Positions 60,807-64,000 of a DNA stretch of 64,000 bases are shown here, piece after piece. A model generated the notes under the pieces. The model saw nothing but the letters and a program-made list of their open reading frames with translations. It did no database searches and was not told the origin of the DNA. Position numbers and translations under genes: made by a program. Positions within the stretch are counted from its first letter, which is position 1. Each line of letters opens with the position of its first letter. The DNA comes from Embleya hyalina (GTDB taxonomy: Bacteria; Actinomycetota; Actinomycetes; Streptomycetales; Streptomycetaceae): the NCBI RefSeq assembly GCF_003967355.1, contig NZ_BIFH01000030.1:87716-151715 (forward strand), in the 5' to 3' direction.

Positions 60807-62027
60807 TCAGATCAACCCCTCGGCCGCCAGGGGGTTCCTGGTCAGGGCCCGCTCGACGCCCAGCCACATCGCGCCCGCCATCTCCATGATCTTGGGCTGG
60901 CCCATCAGGTGCTGGCTGATCGTGGTGAGGTCGCGCAGCCGGCGCTCGATCGGGCAACCACGGTAGATCGAGGCACTGCCGACCACGTCGGACAACACGC
61001 CGGCGGCGTCGCGGCAGGTCCGGATGGTGTGCATGTAGCCGCCGACCAGGGCCGCCCGCAGCCGCAACGACGGTTCGGTGCCCTGCTCCAGCGCCGACCA
61101 CAACTCGCCCAGCACGTCGTAGAGGTGGCTGCGCGCCGCGCCGACCATGGCGTGTGCCTGGGCGATGCCGGTCCGGACCCGGGGGTCCTCCCGGGCCGGG
61201 CGCATCTCGGGCACCGCGATCTTGTCCGCCAGCAGGTCCTCGGCCGCCTCGAGCGCCGCCCGGGCGATGCCGAGCGGCACCCCGGGGAGGTTGGCGAAGA
61301 ACATGCCGGGCCAGGCGTACAGGACTCCCTCACGGCGGCGTTCGCGCAGGTCGCGGAAGCGGAAGGTCTGCTCGGCCGGGACGAAGACGTCGTCGATCCG
61401 GTAGTCGTGACTGCCGCTGCCCGCCAGGCCGGTGGTGTACCAGGTGTCCAGGATCTCGAACTGCTCGGCGCGCAGCAGGGCGACCCGGGTCTCGGGCCGG
61501 CCGTCGTCGGTGTGCGCGGGGGCACCGTCCTCGAACACGATCGCGCCGCCGATGATCACGTCGGCGTGGGTGCAACCGCTGCCGAACTGCCAGCGGCCGG
61601 TCAGGCGATAGCCGCCGTCGACGCGGTGGAGCCGACCGGCCGGCACGATCCAGCCCGCGGTGATCGTGTCCAGGTCGGGGTACAGCTTGCGGCCCACGGC
61701 GTCGTCCAGCGCGGAGCTGTAGTAGCCGCCGTCCGAGCCGATCATGGCGCACCACCCGGCGGCTCCGTCGGCCGCGGACAACTCCTCCACGATCCGGGTC
61801 TGGGTGCGGATGTCCACCTCGGGCCCGCCCCACGCCCGGGGCATCGGCATGCGGAACACCCCGGTCGAGCGCAGCGCGTCGACGGCCCGCGGGGTGAGCC
61901 GGCGACCACGCTCGTTCGCGTCGGCCTCCTCGCGCAGCACCGGGGCCACCGCCCGGGCGTTGGCCAGGATCGTGGCGCCGTCGACGGATCCGCCGTCGAG
62001 GCCGGTCGGGTCGGTCGTGCGGGACAT
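60807..62027 (-). CDS. Acyl-CoA dehydrogenase-like flavin-dependent monooxygenase
   Basis: 406 residues with the acyl-CoA dehydrogenase fold but of the group-D flavin monooxygenase type. Motifs: TGVFRMPMPRAWGGPEVDI, DGAAGWCAMIGSDGGYYSSAL, ITAGWIVPAGRLHRVDGGYRLTG and YTTGLAGSGSHDYRIDDVFVP. This is the layout of HpaB/HsaA-like hydroxylases and of the isobutylamine N-hydroxylase VlmH. It needs a separate flavin reductase, which is not in the window. It lies 40 bases upstream of the diiron gene and 15 bases after the methyltransferase. Confidence 0.84.
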   Translation of the reverse strand: MSRTTDPTGLDGGSVDGATILANARAVAPVLREEADANERGRRLTPRAVDALRSTGVFRMPMPRAWGGPEVDIRTQTRIVEELSAADGAAGWCAMIGSDGGYYSSALDDAVGRKLYPDLDTITAGWIVPAGRLHRVDGGYRLTGRWQFGSGCTHADVIIGGAIVFEDGAPAHTDDGRPETRVALLRAEQFEILDTWYTTGLAGSGSHDYRIDDVFVPAEQTFRFRDLRERRREGVLYAWPGMFFANLPGVPLGIARAALEAAEDLLADKIAVPEMRPAREDPRVRTGIAQAHAMVGAARSHLYDVLGELWSALEQGTEPSLRLRAALVGGYMHTIRTCRDAAGVLSDVVGSASIYRGCPIERRLRDLTTISQHLMGQPKIMEMAGAMWLGVERALTRNPLAAEGLI

Positions 62028-62042
62028 GATCGATACCCCTTC

Positions 62043-63170
62043 TCAGGCCGGCGTTGCCTCGATCACCCGGAAGTCGAAGCGGGGGAGTGCGGTGACCCGG
62101 GTCGTCGCGAAGCCCGTCGTGTGCAACAGGCGCCGAAACTCCTCCTCGGTACGCTCGCGGCCGCCGGTGGCGACCAGCATGTGCAGGTCCAGCAGGAGCG
62201 CGGTGGCCTGCGACCGGCTGCCGGCGGTGACCGTCCCGGGCAGCGCGCGCTCCAGCAGGAACACCCGGCCCGCCGGGGGGATCACCGCGCGGATGTTGCG
62301 CAGGATGGCGCCGGCTTCCTTGTCGTCCCAGTCGTGCAGGATCTGCTTGAGCAGATAGGCGTCGCAGCCCGGGGGCACCGCGGCGAAGAAGTCCCCGCTC
62401 ACCACCCGTGCCCGGGCCGACACCCCGGCGGCGGCGAGCGTGTCGGCGGTGCCGGCCAGACCGGTGGGCACGTCGAACACCACACCCTCGACCTCGGGAT
62501 GGGCCCGCAACACGTGCGCGACGAGGGTGCCGTCGCCGCCGCCGAGATCGACCACGGTACGAAACCGCCCGAGGTCGGCTGCGGCGATCGCCTCGGGCGC
62601 CACGTCGCGGGTGTGTTCGGCCATGGCCAGGTTGAACGTCTCCGCGGCCTCGGGGTGGGCCGCGTAGTACTCGGTCCACCCCATGCCGTGGGCCAGCTCC
62701 CACGGCGGCTCGCCGGTACGCACGCCGGGCACCAACTCGCCCCAGCTCCGCCAGACTTCGGGGCCGCACATCATCCGCATCAGCCCACGGATCGAGTCCG
62801 GCGTGTCGGTGCGCAGCGGCTGCCCGAGCTCGGCCAGCTCGAAGCGGTCCGCGCCGACCGGGGTCAGCACCCCCAGCCCGGCCAGGGCCAGCAACAGGCG
62901 GTGCAGGGACGGGCCGTGCGCGCCGAGGCGTTCGGCCAACTCGGCGCTGCTCCGCGGCCCCCCGGCGAGCAGGTCGGGGATGCCCAACTCGGCCGCCGCG
63001 TGCACCGCCTTGCCGGCCAGCACCTGCACGATCATCGCGGTGAGCCGGGCCGAGGGCGGCGGTTTCCGCCCACCTCCGCGCGGCTCGTGCCCCGCCGCGT
63101 CCTCGGACGTCGCACCCTGCGGGCCCTCGGGTCCGGCCGCGGCGCGCACGGCGTCAGCCTCCGAGCGCAT
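62043..63170 (-). CDS. O-methyltransferase (acetylserotonin OMT-like)
   Basis: 375 residues. N-terminal winged-helix dimerisation domain (AVHAAAELGIPDLLAGGPRS through LGVLTPVG), then the class I methyltransferase core: VVDLGGGDGTLVAHVL, VVFDVPTG, GDFFAAVPPGCDAYLLKQILHDWDDKEA. His in ILHDWDD is the catalytic base. Typical of actinomycete polyketide and small-molecule O-methyltransferases. Its ATG at 63168-63170 overlaps the end of the upstream gene by 17 bases, so translation is coupled. Confidence 0.88.
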   Translation of the reverse strand: MRSEADAVRAAAGPEGPQGATSEDAAGHEPRGGGRKPPPSARLTAMIVQVLAGKAVHAAAELGIPDLLAGGPRSSAELAERLGAHGPSLHRLLLALAGLGVLTPVGADRFELAELGQPLRTDTPDSIRGLMRMMCGPEVWRSWGELVPGVRTGEPPWELAHGMGWTEYYAAHPEAAETFNLAMAEHTRDVAPEAIAAADLGRFRTVVDLGGGDGTLVAHVLRAHPEVEGVVFDVPTGLAGTADTLAAAGVSARARVVSGDFFAAVPPGCDAYLLKQILHDWDDKEAGAILRNIRAVIPPAGRVFLLERALPGTVTAGSRSQATALLLDLHMLVATGGRERTEEEFRRLLHTTGFATTRVTALPRFDFRVIEATPA

Positions 63171-63882
63171 CGGTCGGGCACAACGTCGATTCGGCCACGT
63201 CGGCGGCGATTCTCTTCATGGTGACCTTCCGATGGAAATAGTGGTAGCTCCGGGAGACCGCGTAATCGACGTGTTCTTTCCGGTCGGTCATGAAGTAGGT
63301 CACGTAGTCGCAGATGGTCTCGTCGCCCAGGAGATGCAGGGGCGCGTGACGTACCGGAATCGTCCCGAAGTCCACGAACATGGGCAGGATTTCGTGCCGA
63401 ATGAGCCCGGCGACGTAGTCGAAGCCCTTGGCGTGCGAAAGCAGCGCACAGTTGCGCATGATGATGCCGAGCAGGAGGTCGCCCTTGAAGGACTGTTCGA
63501 TCGCGACATTGTTGACCTCGATGATTTGCCGGCCCGCGGCGCCCGGTATCACCTCGTGGTAGATCGATTCTGGCGCGGCCGGGGTCAACCTGAAGATGGC
63601 CGCCATGCGGCCGTCGAAGGTGACCTTGTAACAACTCGAAGCCACTTCGGGCAGGAATTTATCGCGATAGATGCCGAGCGGCTTGAGCGCCTTTTCCAGA
63701 AAGTCGCGGTATTCTTCGCGTTCCTGGGTCTCGGTGATCATGCAGGTCTGGTATTTCCGCACCTCGGCCAGGACGGATTCGTCTTTCGGCGCGGCCGTGA
63801 ACGCCACCGGTGAGGTCGCCATCGCGTGGTCGGTCGGAATGCCGTCGTCCTCGGTCCGCGGCTCGTCCCGTATGCTCCTCAT
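63154..63882 (-). CDS. GNAT-like acyltransferase, FeeM / acyl-HSL-synthase type
   Basis: 242 residues. After a 28-residue polar leader come KYQTCMITETQEREEYRDFL, a core with YKVTFDGRMAAIFRLTP, then IIEVNNVAIEQSFKGDLLLG and CALLSHAKGFDYVAGLIRHE, and later YVTYFMTDRKEHVDYAVSRS. The pattern resembles N-acyl amino acid synthases and autoinducer-synthase-like GNAT enzymes. In an azoxy-type pathway such an enzyme could transfer an acyl or aminoacyl group to a hydroxylamine, as the tRNA-dependent VlmA does; that is inference. The ATG at 63880-63882 has GAGG ten bases upstream. Confidence 0.65.
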   Translation of the reverse strand: MRSIRDEPRTEDDGIPTDHAMATSPVAFTAAPKDESVLAEVRKYQTCMITETQEREEYRDFLEKALKPLGIYRDKFLPEVASSCYKVTFDGRMAAIFRLTPAAPESIYHEVIPGAAGRQIIEVNNVAIEQSFKGDLLLGIIMRNCALLSHAKGFDYVAGLIRHEILPMFVDFGTIPVRHAPLHLLGDETICDYVTYFMTDRKEHVDYAVSRSYHYFHRKVTMKRIAADVAESTLCPTDALGG

Positions 63883-63900
63883 CCCGTCGGATCCTCGACT

Positions 63901-64000
63901 CTAGGATGCGATGGGAGTGGTCAGCACATCATCGAACATCCGACTGTAGTAGTGGATCGTCATCCTCCTTCCCTGGATGACGTCGGCCATGTCGGAATCC
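63901..64000 (-). CDS. C-terminal fragment of a further operon gene
   Basis: The reverse frame entering from the right edge reads DSDMADVIQGRRMTIHYYSR then MFDDVLTTPIAS and stops at 63901-63903. Only 32 residues are visible, too few to name a family. It lies 18 bases upstream of the GNAT-like gene in the same direction, so the operon continues beyond the window. A short gene starting at the internal ATG (MTIHYY) after AAGGAGG is an alternative reading of the same frame. Confidence 0.6.
   Translation of the reverse strand, partial: DSDMADVIQGRRMTIHYYSRMFDDVLTTPIAS

Overview
This is a 64-kb stretch of high-GC actinomycete chromosome. It looks like Streptomyces or a close relative such as Kitasatospora, Embleya or Yinghuangia. 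The signs are strong G/C bias at third codon positions, many GTG and TTG starts, family content typical of Streptomyces (DmdR/IdeR, HemD fused to a winged helix, XRE-DUF5753 with DUF397, long Pro-rich membrane proteins), and a futalosine-pathway menaquinone gene pair. No rRNA, tRNA, CRISPR array, insertion sequence or integrase was recognised.

Layout. 0-12 kb is mostly conserved chromosome: a photolyase cut by the left edge (-), the iron repressor ideR/dmdR1, a stand-alone prim-pol domain protein, a TPR regulator, a Pro/Gln-repeat membrane protein, HemD-winged helix, a lipoprotein, purU, and rtcB behind a hairpin-rich 0.4-kb leader. A free-standing LAGLIDADG endonuclease faces rtcB tail to tail. 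13-19 kb holds small metabolic and regulatory units: an NmrA plus two DUF1772 operon under a divergent AraC regulator, a GNAT, a duplicated carboxymuconolactone decarboxylase protein and a DUF2797 protein. At 19.9-20.45 kb there is a tandem array of a GC-rich repeat. 20.4-26.8 kb is a compact steroid or isoprenoid side-chain cassette: FadD19-like CoA ligase, SDR, nitroreductase and alpha-methylacyl-CoA racemase on the minus strand, with a KstR-like TetR regulator and a CYP142/CYP125-like P450 divergent from them, around a palindrome-rich control region.

27-35.6 kb holds a Ser/Thr kinase, a DUF397/XRE pair, an unlisted 40-residue membrane peptide with a perfect Shine-Dalgarno, a TauD dioxygenase with its TetR regulator, and a secreted lipoprotein. 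35.7-42 kb is a tight haem/cytochrome c operon (hemL, histidine phosphatase, TlpA-like lipoprotein, ccdA, resB, resC) ended by a 22-bp-stem terminator. 42-51 kb holds a methyltransferase, a rhomboid, an N-acyl-D-amino-acid deacylase with a divergent IclR regulator, a PLDc_N protein and two tandem DUF4139 proteins. 51.1-53.5 kb holds mqnL and mqnP of menaquinone synthesis.

The conserved order then stops. 53.6-59.5 kb is an apparent defence island with visibly less biased codon use. It encodes a full-length BREX-2-type PglX methyltransferase divergent from an ATPase/TOPRIM-like (AAA_21 plus DUF4276) pair, without the other BREX genes. 59.66 kb to the right edge is a minus-strand operon of secondary metabolism: ferritin-like diiron oxygenase, acyl-CoA-dehydrogenase-type flavoprotein, O-methyltransferase, GNAT/FeeM-like acyltransferase and a cut gene. 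This set recalls azoxy natural-product pathways of the valanimycin type. The defence trio and this cluster are the best candidates for undescribed biology.

All family calls were made by reading the translated sequence; no database search was run.
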